From Rhizobium sp. (GTDB taxonomy: Bacteria; Pseudomonadota; Alphaproteobacteria; Rhizobiales; Rhizobiaceae): a DNA stretch of 64,000 nt. Numbering within the stretch: the stretch's first letter is position 1; every line of letters begins with the position of its first letter. Below, piece after piece: positions 8,243 to 17,512 of this stretch. Both the position numbers and the translations under genes were made by a program. The stretch spans positions 61,927 through 125,926 of the forward strand of contig JAPZUE010000020.1 of the NCBI GenBank assembly GCA_027533385.1, given 5' to 3'. The notes beneath the pieces were generated by a model. It searched no databases, was not told the DNA's origin, and saw only the letters and a program-made list of their open reading frames with translations.

Positions 8243-10642
8243 ATGCCCGAGATGACGAGCGATCTCACCTGGGTCGCCATGCTCTTGCCCTTTGCTGCGG
8301 CCATTCTGGCCCCGTGGCTGACGGCCCGCCTTGGCGCAAATGCCGCCTGGATCCTGGCGCTGGCGCCGGCGCTCGCCTTCCTCCATTTCCTCGGCTTCCT
8401 TCCGGAGATTGCCGCCGGCGAGCGGATCACGGGCGGTTATGCCTGGGTGCCCAGCCTGAACCTTTCCTTCTCCTGGTTCATCGACGGGTTGTCGCTCACC
8501 TTTGCGCTCCTGATCACCGGCATCGGCATGCTGATCGTGCTCTATGCCGGCGGCTATATGAAGGGCCACCCGCAGCAGGGCCGCTTCATCGGCTTCATCC
8601 TGCTGTTCATGGGGGCGATGCTCGGCCTCGTCGTCTCCGACAGCTTCCTGATGCTCTTCGTCTTCTGGGAGCTGACCTCGATCACCTCCTTCCTGCTGAT
8701 CGGCTTCGATCACACCCGTGAGGCCTCGCGCCGCGCTGCCTTGCAGGCGCTTGTCGTCACCGGTGGCGGTGGTCTGATCCTCCTCGCCGGCATGATCTTC
8801 ATCTGGAACATCACCGGCGTCAGCCAGCTCTCGCTGCTGCTCTCCACCGGTGACGCGCTGCGCGAAAGCCCTTTCTATCTGGCAGCCTTGCTGCTCGTCC
8901 TCGGCGGCGCCTTCACCAAGTCGGCGCAGTTCCCGTTCCATTTCTGGCTGCCCAACGCCATGGAAGCGCCGACCCCTGTTTCGGCCTATCTGCATTCGGC
9001 CACCATGGTGAAGGCCGGCGTCTATCTGCTGATGCGCCTCAATCCGGTGATGGGTGAAACGCCCGCCTGGGAGATCCTGCTGCCCTTCTTCGGCGGCATC
9101 ACGCTTCTAGTCGGTGCGGTGCTCGCGGTGCGTCAGACGGATCTGAAGCTGATGCTCGCCTATACGACGGTGGCTTCACTCGGCCTGCTCGTCATGCTCA
9201 CGGGTTTCGACACCGAACGCGCGATCGAGGCCGCGGTGCTCTATCTGGTCGCCCATTCGCTGTTCAAGGGCGCCCTCTTCATGGTCGCAGGCGCCATCGA
9301 CCACGAGGCCGGCACGCGTGACATCACGCGGCTCGGGGGACTTGGCAAGCTTATGCCAATCACCTTCGCCGCCGCCATCCTGGCGGGCATCTCGATGGCC
9401 GGCCTGCCGCCGCTCTTCGGCTTCCTTGCCAAGGAAGAGATCTATTATGCGCTGGCCGGCTCCGATCCGCGCTCCATCCTCTTCACATCCGTTGCCGTTG
9501 TTGGCAATGCGCTGATGTTTGTCATCGCCTTCGCCGTCGGCCTCAAGCCCTTCATCGGCAAGGAAGCTCAGACGCCGAAACATGCCCATGAGGGCCCGGT
9601 GCTCTTGTGGATCGGCCCGCTGACGCTCGCCGTGCTCTCGCTTCTCGGCGCGCTTTTCTCCGGCCTCGCGCATCGCTTCATCTCCTCGCCGATGGCGAGC
9701 GCCGTCGATGGCGAGGCGCAGGCGGTCACCATCAGCCTCATCCCGCATCTTGGCGCAGCCCTTGCCCTCTCGGTGCTGACGGTCGTGATCGGCCTGGTCC
9801 TCTATCTCAGGCTCGATCGTCTGCGCGCCGCAGCTGATCGGCTCGTCACCGGCCTCGGCATCAGCCCCGACCGTGGCTTCGACCACTTCGTCTCCGGCCT
9901 TGTCCGCTTCTCCACAGCCGTGACCCGCTTCGTCCAGAATGGACGGCTTGAGACCTATATCACGCTCTCCTTCATCTCCGTCGCGCTCGTGCTTCTGGTC
10001 ACGCCCCTGGTCTATGGCGAGCTGCCGGGAAGCTTCGCTTTGCCGCAGGCCTTCGACCTGCATGAGATGGCAATCCTCGTCATCGCGGTCATCGGTGTAG
10101 TCGCCGTGCTGACCGCCAAGGACCGCCTGACGGCGATCGTCTGCCTCGGCATCCAGGGCTTTGCAGTCGCCGTCATCTTTCTGCTGTATGGCGCGCCGGA
10201 CCTGTCCTTCACCCAGTTCATGGTCGAGACGCTGTCGGTGGTCATCCTGGCGCTGGTCATGACCCGCCTGCGCCTGTCGCTCTCCGACCATCGACCCATG
10301 CTTGCGCGGCTGCTTGACGGCTCGCTCGCCATCGCCTGCGGACTCGGCTTCGCGCTGATGCTGGTTGCCTCGACATCCGGCCCCTTCGATGGCTCGCTCT
10401 CCGCCTTCTTCGGCGAGTATTCCAAGATCATCGCCCATGGCGCCAATGTCGTGAACGTCATCATCGTCGATTATCGCGGCGTCGATACGCTGGGCGAAAT
10501 CGCCGTGGTGATGATCACGGGTCTGTCCATCCTCGCGCTGATCCGCATCCGGGTCGGCGCACCGCTCGTTCCCGCCCCGTCACCATCCGCCGTCGCCCCG
10601 TCGCCGGCGCCGGCGAAGAAGAAGAAGGGGGCAGGCAAATGA
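8243..10642 (+). CDS. mnhA: Mrp/Mnh cation/proton antiporter subunit A
   Basis: The protein has 799 residues and about 20 membrane helices, and is the largest subunit of the multisubunit Na+(K+)/H+ antiporter. It is homologous to NuoL of complex I. The proton-channel core is visible: [17 protein letters not shown] with the key Glu, [21 protein letters not shown] with the conserved Lys, and [23 protein letters not shown]. The C-terminal MrpA-specific part ends in [14 protein letters not shown], followed by a soluble Pro/Ala/Lys tail. RBS GAGGAG precedes ATG 8243. The stop overlaps an ATG (ATGA) that reads through a repeat into mnhB. Confidence 0.95.
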   Translation: MPEMTSDLTWVAMLLPFAAAILAPWLTARLGANAAWILALAPALAFLHFLGFLPEIAAGERITGGYAWVPSLNLSFSWFIDGLSLTFALLITGIGMLIVLYAGGYMKGHPQQGRFIGFILLFMGAMLGLVVSDSFLMLFVFWELTSITSFLLIGFDHTREASRRAALQALVVTGGGGLILLAGMIFIWNITGVSQLSLLLSTGDALRESPFYLAALLLVLGGAFTKSAQFPFHFWLPNAMEAPTPVSAYLHSATMVKAGVYLLMRLNPVMGETPAWEILLPFFGGITLLVGAVLAVRQTDLKLMLAYTTVASLGLLVMLTGFDTERAIEAAVLYLVAHSLFKGALFMVAGAIDHEAGTRDITRLGGLGKLMPITFAAAILAGISMAGLPPLFGFLAKEEIYYALAGSDPRSILFTSVAVVGNALMFVIAFAVGLKPFIGKEAQTPKHAHEGPVLLWIGPLTLAVLSLLGALFSGLAHRFISSPMASAVDGEAQAVTISLIPHLGAALALSVLTVVIGLVLYLRLDRLRAAADRLVTGLGISPDRGFDHFVSGLVRFSTAVTRFVQNGRLETYITLSFISVALVLLVTPLVYGELPGSFALPQAFDLHEMAILVIAVIGVVAVLTAKDRLTAIVCLGIQGFAVAVIFLLYGAPDLSFTQFMVETLSVVILALVMTRLRLSLSDHRPMLARLLDGSLAIACGLGFALMLVASTSGPFDGSLSAFFGEYSKIIAHGANVVNVIIVDYRGVDTLGEIAVVMITGLSILALIRIRVGAPLVPAPSPSAVAPSPAPAKKKKGAGK

Positions 10643-10673
10643 GTCTCGTTTCTCAGATGATCGTGACTGCGGC

Positions 10674-10853
10674 TTACCCCCCTCTGTCGGCTACGCCGAC
10701 ATCTCCCCCTCAAGGGGGGGAGATTGGCCGTAACCGTTTCGCTCGCCTCCCAACAATTGCAACATCTGCTGCGGACACTGGAGCCTGCGGGGGTCCGATC
10801 TCCCCCCTTGAGGGGGAGATGCCCGGCAGGGCAGAGGGGGGTAATTCTACGCC
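10674..10853. repeat. Family B palindromic repeat inside the mnhA-mnhB junction
   Basis: The left module (CCCCCTCTGTCGGCTACGCC then CTCCCCCTCAAGGGGGGAG) and the right module (CTCCCCCCTTGAGGGGGAG then GCCCGGCAGGGCAGAGGGGG) are inverted copies of each other about 80 bp apart. It separates two operon genes that would otherwise overlap. No stop codon occurs in the mnhB frame across the whole element. Confidence 0.9.
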
Positions 10854-10881
10854 GCAGTGTAGATCGACCGGAGGCCCGCCA

Positions 10882-11301
10882 GTGAACACCCTGATCTTCC
10901 GCACTTTCGCGCCCTTCCTCACGGTGCTGATGCTGGTCTTTTCGATCTTCGTGCTGTTGCGCGGCCACAACGAGCCCGGCGGCGGCTTCATCGGCGGGCT
11001 GATCGGCGCATCGGCCTTTGCCGTCTATGGCATTGCCTTCGGCGTCCAGGCCGTGCGCCGCGCCATGGTCTTTCATCCGATGTCGATCGCCGGCTTCGGC
11101 CTTCTCGTGTCCACCGTCTCCGGCTTCATCTCGGCCCCCCTCGGCTATCCCTACATGACCGGCATCTGGGTCTATCCGAGCCTGGCCGGCGTCGAAGTGC
11201 CGCTGGCCACGGTCATCTCCTTCGATATCGGCGTCTATCTCGTGGTCGTCGGCACCTTCGCCTCGATCGCGCTTGCACTGGAAGAAAGGGATGACGGCTG
11301 A
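10882..11301 (+). CDS. mnhB: Mrp/Mnh antiporter subunit B
   Basis: The protein has 139 residues from GTG 10882, with a good RBS (GGAGG at 10871-10875). It has four membrane helices and the family sequence [20 protein letters not shown], then [16 protein letters not shown] and a final helix ending ALEERDDG. MnhB is a small essential membrane subunit of the complex. The frame is also open back to an ATG at 10639 that overlaps the mnhA stop. Using it would give a 220-residue protein whose first ~80 residues come from a repeat element and have no family similarity, so I prefer GTG 10882. Confidence 0.92.
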   Translation: MNTLIFRTFAPFLTVLMLVFSIFVLLRGHNEPGGGFIGGLIGASAFAVYGIAFGVQAVRRAMVFHPMSIAGFGLLVSTVSGFISAPLGYPYMTGIWVYPSLAGVEVPLATVISFDIGVYLVVVGTFASIALALEERDDG

Positions 11302-11678
11302 TGGAACTCATCTTCGCCCTCGTTGTCGGCATCTTCTTCGCCGGCGCCGTCTATCTGATGCTGTCGAAGAAGATCGTGCGCATCCTGCTCGGCATCGTGT
11401 TGCTCGGCAATGCGGTGAACATGCTGCTCTTCACCACCGGCCGCCTGACGCCCGCCATTCCGCCGATCATTCCCGGCGGCATGGACGTGCTGCCGGCCGG
11501 CACCGCCAATCCGCTGCCGCAGGCGCTCATCCTGACGGCAATCGTCATTTCCTTCTCCTTCTTCTGCTTCCTGCTGGTGCTGACCTATCGCGCCTATCAG
11601 GACCTCGGCACCGACGACACGGGTGAAATGCGTGTGGCCGAGCCGCTGGACGAGCCGCTGCCGCCGAGCGGCTATTGA
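11301..11678 (+). CDS. mnhC: Mrp/Mnh antiporter subunit C
   Basis: The protein has 125 residues and three membrane helices, and is homologous to NuoK. Family features are AVYLMLSKKIVRILLGIVLLGNAVNMLLF with the conserved NxxNLL-like motif, and DPLPQALILTAIVI in the form NPLPQALILTAIVISFS. The ATG overlaps the mnhB stop (TGATG), so translation is coupled. The soluble C-terminus ends PLPPSGY. Confidence 0.94.
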   Translation: MELIFALVVGIFFAGAVYLMLSKKIVRILLGIVLLGNAVNMLLFTTGRLTPAIPPIIPGGMDVLPAGTANPLPQALILTAIVISFSFFCFLLVLTYRAYQDLGTDDTGEMRVAEPLDEPLPPSGY

Positions 11679-11698
11679 GCGGGAGACACGAGGACCTC

Positions 11699-13282
11699 AT
11701 GGCTGCCCCTACATCGATACCTGCCAACTACGCTAGCGCCTATGTCATGGAGCCGTCGACGGTTGCCGAATGGCTCGCCGTCATGCCCATGGCGCTCTGC
11801 ATCGCCTTCGGTGCCATCCTGATGATGATCCGCCATCGCACCGACTGGCATCCGCCGGTCGCGCTGACGGCGCTGGCACTGCTCGTCCTCAACAATGTCC
11901 TGCTTCTCATCAAGGTCCTCAACGATGGACCCGTGACAATGATGATGGGGCGCTGGCTGCCGCCCTTCGGCATTGCCATCACCGCCGACCTGACCGGCGT
12001 TCTGATGGCCCTGGCGGGGGCGATCGTAGCCTTCTGTGGCGCGCTCTATGCCCATGTCGAGATCAACACCAGCGGCCGCCGCTATGGCTTCTATCCGCTG
12101 CTTCTGTTGCTGATGGCCGGCGTCAGCGGCGCCTTCCTGACCGGTGACATCTTCAACCTCTATGTCTGGTTCGAAGTCCTGCTGATCTCCTCCTTCGGCC
12201 TGCTGATCCTCGGCTCCGAGCGCGAGCAGCTCGACGGTGCCCTGAAATATGCCGTCTTGAACCTGATGGCGACGACGCTGTTCCTGATCACCGTCGGCTA
12301 TCTCTATGCGATCTTCGGCACGCTCAACATGGCCGATATCGCGCTCAAGGTGCCGCAATATGCCGAAACGGCGCCGCTGATGACGCTGTCGGCGCTCTTC
12401 ATCCTCGCGTTTTCGATGAAGGCCGCCGCCTTCCCGGTGAATTTCTGGTTGCCGGCCTCCTATCATACGCCGCGCGTCGTCGTGTCGGCCCTGTTTGCCG
12501 GCCTGCTGACCAAGGTCGGCGTCTATGCCCTGCTGCGCGTCATGGTCATGCTCTTCCCCGTCGAGCGAGAGGCGCTGAGCCTCGTCATTGCCATTTCAGC
12601 GGCCCTGACCATGATCGTCGGCGCCATCGGTGCGCTTGCCCAGAACGATATCCGCCGCTTCCTCGGTTTCGTCGTCATCGCCGGCATCGGCAATATGATG
12701 GCCGGTATCGCGATCGGCGGCGACATGGCGGTCGGCGCGGCGATCTTCTACGCGCTGCACTCGATCCTCTTGATGACCGCCCTTTATCTGGTCGCTGGCG
12801 AGATCGGCCGTATTGGCGGCAGCTTCCGTCTCGATCGCGTCGGCGGGCTCTGGATCACGGCACCGGCCTTTGCCGCGATGGCGCTGGCTCTCTTCTTCGC
12901 CGCCAGCGGCCTGCCGCCCTTCTCCGGCTTCTGGCCGAAGGCGCTTCTGGTCAAGGCCTCGATCGACATCGGCGCCTGGTGGCTGACCGCCTCGATCCTC
13001 GTTTCCGGCTTCCTGACGACGATTGCCTTCGGGCGCGTCTTCCTCTTTGCCTTCTGGCGCCCGCTTGCGACCGCAAGCGGCGAGGGACGCGCTGCGGCCG
13101 CGGTGATGCCGGCCGGCGATCTCGGCTGGCGCATGGCGCCGATCGCCATCCTCACCGGTTTCGTGGTCTGGTTCGGCCTGTTCCCGGACAGCCTGATCGT
13201 CATGACGCAGCAGGCGGCCTCCAGCCTCTCCGATCCCGCCGCTTACATCCGCTCCGTCTTCCCTGAAGGAGGTGCCCCATGA
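11699..13282 (+). CDS. mnhD: Mrp/Mnh antiporter subunit D
   Basis: The protein has 527 residues and about 14 helices, and is homologous to NuoM/NuoN. Conserved elements are FNLYVWFEVLLISSFGLL (the FVxxE-type glutamate), SMKAAAFPVNFWLPASYHTPR (lysine and lumen-side motif), HDIRRFLGF-like NDIRRFLGFVVIAGIGNMMAG, and HSILLMTALYLVAGEIGR. It supplies a second proton pathway next to MnhA. ATG 11699 has GAGGACC upstream. A TTG at 11675 overlapping the mnhC stop is less likely. Confidence 0.95.
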   Translation: MAAPTSIPANYASAYVMEPSTVAEWLAVMPMALCIAFGAILMMIRHRTDWHPPVALTALALLVLNNVLLLIKVLNDGPVTMMMGRWLPPFGIAITADLTGVLMALAGAIVAFCGALYAHVEINTSGRRYGFYPLLLLLMAGVSGAFLTGDIFNLYVWFEVLLISSFGLLILGSEREQLDGALKYAVLNLMATTLFLITVGYLYAIFGTLNMADIALKVPQYAETAPLMTLSALFILAFSMKAAAFPVNFWLPASYHTPRVVVSALFAGLLTKVGVYALLRVMVMLFPVEREALSLVIAISAALTMIVGAIGALAQNDIRRFLGFVVIAGIGNMMAGIAIGGDMAVGAAIFYALHSILLMTALYLVAGEIGRIGGSFRLDRVGGLWITAPAFAAMALALFFAASGLPPFSGFWPKALLVKASIDIGAWWLTASILVSGFLTTIAFGRVFLFAFWRPLATASGEGRAAAAVMPAGDLGWRMAPIAILTGFVVWFGLFPDSLIVMTQQAASSLSDPAAYIRSVFPEGGAP

Positions 13283-13752
13283 GCCTTTATGCGATCGGCA
13301 TCCTGATGGCGGTGATCTGGGCCACCGTCTCGGGCAGCTTCACGCTCCTCAACCTGATCTTCGGCTTCGTTCTCTCGCTGCTGACGCTCTACCTGCTGCG
13401 CGAACGCTTCGTCGGCCGCGATTATACCAGCCGCACCCGGCGGGTGCTGTCGCTGGTGCTTCTCTTCCTTGTCGAGCTCGCAAAGTCCGCCTGGCGCGTC
13501 GCAATCCTCGTGCTGAAGCCGAACCTGGACCTGAAGCCCGGCATCTTTGCCTATCCGCTGACGGTGAAGAGCGACTGGGAGATCTCGCTGCTCGCCAATT
13601 TGATCACGCTCACCCCCGGCACGCTCTCGGTCGATGTCTCCGAGGATCGCCAGACGCTCTATGTCCACGCGATCGACTGCTCAGACGTCGAGGCCGCCCG
13701 CCGTGACATCGCGGAAGGCTTCGAAAAGAAGATCATGGAGGCCTTTGCCTGA
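13279..13752 (+). CDS. mnhE: Mrp/Mnh antiporter subunit E
   Basis: This 157-residue protein has two or three N-terminal helices and a cytoplasmic ferredoxin-like tail. The motifs [17 protein letters not shown] (here [17 protein letters not shown]) and [18 protein letters not shown] are diagnostic of MnhE. The start overlaps the mnhD stop by four bases (ATGA). The preceding AGGAGG (13268-13273) gives strong re-initiation. Confidence 0.94.
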   Translation: MSLYAIGILMAVIWATVSGSFTLLNLIFGFVLSLLTLYLLRERFVGRDYTSRTRRVLSLVLLFLVELAKSAWRVAILVLKPNLDLKPGIFAYPLTVKSDWEISLLANLITLTPGTLSVDVSEDRQTLYVHAIDCSDVEAARRDIAEGFEKKIMEAFA

Positions 13753-14150
13753 TGACTCCGGACATCATCGTCGAATACGCCTCCGTCATCGCCATCGTCA
13801 TTCTGGTGGTCGCGCTACTCCTCACTGTCTATCGCGCCGTGGTCGGCCCGACCCTGCCGGATCGGATCATTGCCCTCGACATGCTGGTCGGCATCGTCAT
13901 CGGCTTCATCGCCGTGATTGCGCTCAGAACCGGCTACACGCTCTATATCGATATTGCGATCGCCCTTGGGCTCGTCGGCTTCCTTGCCACCGTCGCCTTT
14001 GCCCGCTTCATCCTCGCCCGTGGCCGCGTTGGAGAAGGGGAGGAGGTCCAGCCCGGAGTTTCGCGCCCGAAGCCTGCAGGCACGTCAAAAAGCGCTCAGT
14101 CCGGCAAGACCCGCAAATCGGCCGCATCGCCCGGCAAGGAGGCCAAATGA
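13752..14150 (+). CDS. mnhF: Mrp/Mnh antiporter subunit F
   Basis: The protein has 132 residues. Residues 1-95 hold three helices with the family sequence [21 protein letters not shown] and [14 protein letters not shown]. The usual MnhF is about 90 residues. Here a ~40-residue Lys/Ser/Pro-rich basic tail follows ([18 protein letters not shown]). The start overlaps the mnhE stop (TGATG). Confidence 0.92.
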   Translation: MTPDIIVEYASVIAIVILVVALLLTVYRAVVGPTLPDRIIALDMLVGIVIGFIAVIALRTGYTLYIDIAIALGLVGFLATVAFARFILARGRVGEGEEVQPGVSRPKPAGTSKSAQSGKTRKSAASPGKEAK

Positions 14151-14479
14151 TCTCGCTTCTCGCAGCCATAGGGATTGCGATCCTCACCATCGGCGGCGCG
14201 ATTTTCTCGCTGATCGCCGCAATTGGCGTCAACCGTCTTCCCGATCTCTACACGCGCATGCATGCCGCCTCGAAGGCGGGAACGGTCGGCTCCGGCCTGC
14301 TGCTTCTGGCCGTTGGCCTGCATGCCGCCGATACCGCGACCTTCGGGCGCGCCGTGGCCGGCATCGTCTTCTTCGTCCTCACGGCGCCGATTTCCGCTCA
14401 TCTTCTGGCCCGTGCGGCCCACAAGGTCGGTTACAAGCTCTCCGCCGTATCGGTACGTGATGATATGATGGTAAAGTGA
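14147..14479 (+). CDS. mnhG: Mrp/Mnh antiporter subunit G
   Basis: The protein has 110 residues and three helices. Family motifs are [32 protein letters not shown] and [18 protein letters not shown] 14147 overlaps the mnhF stop (ATGA) and has AAGGAGG nine bases upstream. It closes the A-B-C-D-E-F-G operon. The longer in-frame reading back to 13634 is a shadow of mnhE/mnhF. Confidence 0.94.
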   Translation: MISLLAAIGIAILTIGGAIFSLIAAIGVNRLPDLYTRMHAASKAGTVGSGLLLLAVGLHAADTATFGRAVAGIVFFVLTAPISAHLLARAAHKVGYKLSAVSVRDDMMVK

Positions 14480-14884
14480 AGCGGATGATATTGTGGGTTG
14501 AATGCTTGTCTGCTTTGAAATCTGAGCTTTGTCTGCCACTTCGTTACCTGTGGCCAACGAATAAAAAGATTTATACCCGTCATATCTAGTAGAATTATGA
14601 TGTGGACATTTGTGGCGGGGATGATAATCCACTGTTGAGGGCGCTGATCTGTTGCGTTCGCGCTTTGTAAGCGAAGTGGACTATCCGGTATTGGGCATGG
14701 CTCAGGCCTGATCTTCGCTGAAGTCGACGTTGCAGAGCGCCGGGCGGTTTGGGGCCGTTGCGGCAAAATTGGTGATCTTCTTGGGGGTGTTTCATCTTCC
14801 GGATCCGTGTGAGCGGTGCGGAAGATCCATGAACTATTGCCTGCAAGGGCGGCGGCCATTGCAGATTCTGAACAGGAGAAGTCT
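14480..14884. other. 405-bp leader/promoter region before mucR
   Basis: No gene is visible. The left half (14500-14600) is AT-rich with several TATA-like steps, as expected of a region bound by MucR itself, since these regulators bind AT-rich DNA and often repress their own genes. Near 14790-14850 an inverted pair TCTTCCGGATCC/CGGTGCGGAAGA could form a hairpin in a long 5' leader. I see no second open frame that looks coding. Confidence 0.4.
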
Positions 14885-15313
14885 ATGAGTGAAGTACAAC
14901 AGGGTCCGAGCCAGCAGCTGTTGGTCGAACTGACCGCCGACATCGTCTCTGCCTATGTCAGCAACCATGTCGTCCCGGTCAGCGATCTGACCAACCTGAT
15001 CGCCGATGTCCATCAGGCTCTGAATAACACTGCCTCGCCCGCCCCGGCGCCTGCCGTCGTCGAGAAGCCGAAGCCGCCGGTTCCGATCCGCAAGTCGATC
15101 GAAGACGACTACCTGATCTGCCTCGAGGATGGTCAGAAGTTCAAGTCGCTGAAGCGCCACCTGATGACCCATTACAACATGACCCCGGAAGAATACCGTG
15201 AGAAGTGGGGCCTGCCGGCCGACTACCCGATGGTCGCTCCGGCCTATGCCGAAGCCCGTTCGCGCCTCGCCAAGGAAATGGGCCTCGGCCAGCGCCGCAA
15301 GCGCGCCAAGTAA
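14885..15313 (+). CDS. mucR: MucR/Ros-family zinc-finger transcriptional regulator
   Basis: This 142-residue protein is a global repressor/activator of exopolysaccharide, motility and virulence genes in rhizobia and relatives. The N-terminal region (residues 1-45) is the oligomerisation part. A Pro/Ala linker follows, then the prokaryotic His2Cys2-like finger: C79 in YLICLED, D82 in the second ligand position where Ros has Cys, H92 and H96 in KRHLMTHY. The DNA-contact stretch [22 protein letters not shown] is almost invariant. The C-terminus is basic (GQRRKRAK). ATG 14885 is preceded by AGGAGA. A clear terminator follows. Confidence 0.95.
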   Translation: MSEVQQGPSQQLLVELTADIVSAYVSNHVVPVSDLTNLIADVHQALNNTASPAPAPAVVEKPKPPVPIRKSIEDDYLICLEDGQKFKSLKRHLMTHYNMTPEEYREKWGLPADYPMVAPAYAEARSRLAKEMGLGQRRKRAK

Positions 15314-15345
15314 GCCTTTGCCGCGTGTCGGCATAAAACGCTGAG

Positions 15346-15373
15346 GGCCGGTCACGCGACCGGCCTTTTTCTT
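15346..15373 (+). terminator. Rho-independent terminator of mucR
   Basis: GGCCGGTC-ACGC-GACCGGCC is a perfect 8-bp stem with a 4-nt loop, followed by TTTTTCTTT. Confidence 0.9.
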
Positions 15374-15534
15374 TATCGCGATGTAGGAAAATAATCACGG
15401 CCTTTGCCGATCTTCGAAAGCCCTGTTTGTGGTCATTGGCAGAAATTACCGAATACCCTGAAATCTTGGGGTTCAAATCGCGGCACGCTCTGTTAGCTTG
15501 AATAGGAATAAAATCCTTTATTGGAGCGCGCCAT

Positions 15535-15963
15535 ATGTCCAGCCCCGACCCGTCCAGCCTTCACAAGCCTGCAATGACCGTTGCGCCACCGGTGGAATGG
15601 TCGCCCGATGCCGATGCAGACGAGCCTGCCGAACAGGCGCTGACGCCGGAGCGACGGCTGCTCTGCATGATCGTCCGGCAGTTGACCGAGGAATTGCTGC
15701 GCGCCACGGGGTTCGACCACGATCAGGAGCCGGGTCGTCGGGCAACAAACCACGTCCGGCAGGTCGCAATGTATGTCTGCCACGTCGCCTATTCCATGCC
15801 CATGGGGGAGGTGGCTCAGGCCTTCGGTCGCGACCGGTCCACCGTCGGCCATGCCTGCCGCATGGTCGAGGATCGCCGCGACGACCGCGCCTATGACACC
15901 TTCGTGGCGATCGTCGAGCGCATGGCAAGTGCCGTGCATCTGCTCGCCGGCAAACGCATCTGA
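15535..15963 (+). CDS. Stand-alone DnaA domain IV-like DNA-binding protein
   Basis: The protein has 142 residues. Residues ~38-130 resemble the C-terminal DNA-binding domain of the replication initiator DnaA: a helix ending RRATNHVRQVAMYVCHVAYSMPMGEVAQAFGRDRSTVGHACRMVE, where GRDRSTVGHAC corresponds to the DnaA-box recognition motif (usually RDHTTVxHA). No AAA+ ATPase part is present. Such proteins are found next to mucR in rhizobia and their role is not well described. Competition with DnaA for DnaA boxes, or a specialised regulator, are both possible. RBS TTGGAGC precedes ATG 15535. Confidence 0.75.
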   Translation: MSSPDPSSLHKPAMTVAPPVEWSPDADADEPAEQALTPERRLLCMIVRQLTEELLRATGFDHDQEPGRRATNHVRQVAMYVCHVAYSMPMGEVAQAFGRDRSTVGHACRMVEDRRDDRAYDTFVAIVERMASAVHLLAGKRI

Positions 15964-15979
15964 CGGGAGAGGGCGGCCA

Positions 15980-16792
15980 ATGACCCGCAGCGAAAGAAAG
16001 CAGATCCGCAGGATCCTCCGCCAGGCGCTCGCCGGCCCGCTCGCCTCGCCTCAGAGGCGCCCTGGGGCGGCCACCGCCGCAAGAGCCCGCCCTGCGGATC
16101 AAACCGGCATCGACGCACCGGCAGAGCTGCTCGCCCGCCTCGTCGCGGACGGCTTGCTCGCCAGGACTGCCGAGGGCCTGATGCCGACTGCCGAAACCAC
16201 GGCCTGGCTGCGGCGCGATCTCTGTGATCTGCCAGAGGAAGCCCATGCGGAGCAGCACCGCACCATCCGCGTCGAGACGCTCGTCTTGGCCGAAGGTCGC
16301 CAGGCGGTGCGCCGCAACTTGCAGGAATCCCCCCTGTTTCCGCTCCTGCGCCTGAAGGAGAAGGACGGCCGCGCCTTCCTGCCGGAGGAGGCTGTCGCTG
16401 CCGGAGACCGGCTCGCTGCCGACTTCGAATTCGCCGGCCTGCAGCCGAGGATCACCGCCAGCTGGCAGCCGCGTCTTTCAAGCCGCATCAAGGGCGCCCC
16501 GCCGAAAGCCGCCGATCTGGCTGACGACAGGCTTGCCGCGCGAACCCGCGTGACACGCGCCATCGAGGCCATGGGGCCGGAACTATCAGGCGTGGCGCTC
16601 GATATCTGCTGCTTCGGCAAGGGGCTGGAAACCGTCGAGCGTGAACGCCAGTGGCCGGCGCGATCCGCCAAACTGATGCTGCGCGCCGCCCTTCTTGCGC
16701 TTTCTCGCCACTACACCCCGCCACCCCCGCGCCCCCGTCCCAGCCACTGGGGCGACGAGGGGTATCGGCCGGAGATTGGCTCGGCGACGTAA
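15980..16792 (+). CDS. DUF6456-type conserved protein
   Basis: The protein has 270 residues. The C-terminal half (LAADFEFAGLQPRITASWQPRL..., then ALDICCFGKGLETVERERQWPARSAKLMLRAALLALSRHY) matches the conserved DUF6456 region of alphaproteobacterial proteins, which resembles phage helix-turn-helix proteins. The N-terminal part (LLARLVADGLLARTAEGLMPT) looks like a small winged helix. It lies 17 bp after the DnaA-domain gene, on the same strand, and probably shares its transcript. The function is unknown; a DNA-binding role is suggested by context. Confidence 0.65.
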   Translation: MTRSERKQIRRILRQALAGPLASPQRRPGAATAARARPADQTGIDAPAELLARLVADGLLARTAEGLMPTAETTAWLRRDLCDLPEEAHAEQHRTIRVETLVLAEGRQAVRRNLQESPLFPLLRLKEKDGRAFLPEEAVAAGDRLAADFEFAGLQPRITASWQPRLSSRIKGAPPKAADLADDRLAARTRVTRAIEAMGPELSGVALDICCFGKGLETVERERQWPARSAKLMLRAALLALSRHYTPPPPRPRPSHWGDEGYRPEIGSAT

Positions 16793-16795
16793 AGC

Positions 16796-17035
16796 TCAGA
16801 CCAGTTCGTCCCCTCTGTCAGGTGTTGCCGGCGGCACCTTGTCGAGGACAGTCAGGGCTGCCGTCGGATCACCTGTCTGCGCCCGCTGCCGCAATGTCAG
16901 AATGGCCCGGCGATGGCCAATTCCATCGGCAATGAGACTCGACAGCAGCTGGTTCAGCGAAACATTGTCCTCGGCGGCGGCACGGCGCGCCTCCTCCAGA
17001 ACATGGTCTGGCAGACGAAGCGGATAGCTGCTCAT
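16796..17035 (-). CDS. Antitoxin of PIN toxin pair (ribbon-helix-helix type)
   Basis: The protein has 79 residues starting SSYPLRLPDHVLEEARRAAAEDNVSLNQLLSSLIADGI, a short strand followed by two helices in the ribbon-helix-helix pattern (hydrophobic strand PLRLP, then a helix with NVSLNQLLSSLIA). The C-terminal part would wrap the toxin. The gene lies downstream of the toxin, and its ATG overlaps the toxin stop by four bases, a toxin-first order. Confidence 0.78.
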   Translation of the reverse strand: MSSYPLRLPDHVLEEARRAAAEDNVSLNQLLSSLIADGIGHRRAILTLRQRAQTGDPTAALTVLDKVPPATPDRGDELV

Positions 17036-17466
17036 GTCTCGGTTCTCCTTTTGAGTTCATTGGCAATCTCGGCAGCAGGGCATGCGGCAATGCCGAAGTC
17101 TGCAAGCGCGTGGTGCCGAAAATGCTTGTCGTTGCTCACAATGCGCGTGGCGCCACTGGCGATGGCGCAATCAACATAGAGATCGTCCTTGGGGTCATTC
17201 AGCAGGGGACGATACCGGAAGCTTGGAGACACCAACTTCGCTCGTTTGAGCAGAGCGTTCAGAAGGGTGTCGATATCCTCGCTCGTGATCGGAGAGTAAG
17301 GCCCCAGAATGCCTCTCCGCTTGAGCACGTCCTCATATTCAAGCACCACAGCGGGAGAAATCGAGAATGCCACGCGCCCATCGATCATTGCCCGGAGCAC
17401 CACATGCGATGCGCCAAGTGAGGAACGGAGTGCCGCGAGGATGACATTCACATCGACCACGATCAT
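17032..17466 (-). CDS. PIN-domain toxin (COG1569-like)
   Basis: The protein has 144 residues. Acidic residues of a PIN nuclease are visible: D5 (IVVDVNVILAAL), E43 (VVLEYEDVL), D99 (DDLYVDCAIASGA) and D113 (VSNDKHF). The VLEYEDVLKR and PKDDLYVDCA motifs are typical of the 'putative toxin component, PIN family' group rather than classical VapC. It is probably an RNase. It is translationally coupled to the downstream antitoxin and preceded by a palindromic operator-like site. Confidence 0.85.
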   Translation of the reverse strand: MIVVDVNVILAALRSSLGASHVVLRAMIDGRVAFSISPAVVLEYEDVLKRRGILGPYSPITSEDIDTLLNALLKRAKLVSPSFRYRPLLNDPKDDLYVDCAIASGATRIVSNDKHFRHHALADFGIAACPAAEIANELKRRTET

Positions 17467-17476
17467 TGGTCAATGA

Positions 17477-17496
17477 TGATATCATATGTGATATCA
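17477..17496. promoter_or_regulatory. Inverted repeat before PIN toxin pair
   Basis: TGATATCA-TATG-TGATATCA is a perfect 8-bp inverted repeat, 11 bp upstream of the toxin start. It is likely the autoregulatory operator bound by the ribbon-helix-helix antitoxin and may overlap the -10 region. Confidence 0.6.
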
Positions 17497-17512
17497 GTCA
17501 AGCTTGAAGCTA

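Noticed and set aside
8035..8430. 131-codon minus-strand frame before mnhA
   Set aside because: Overlaps the mnhA start and lacks RBS or domain. The 297-bp region 7946-8242 otherwise shows no gene.
14480..14884. Riboswitch or small RNA in the mucR leader
   Set aside because: No recognised riboswitch core. A single weak hairpin is not enough to call an RNA gene.
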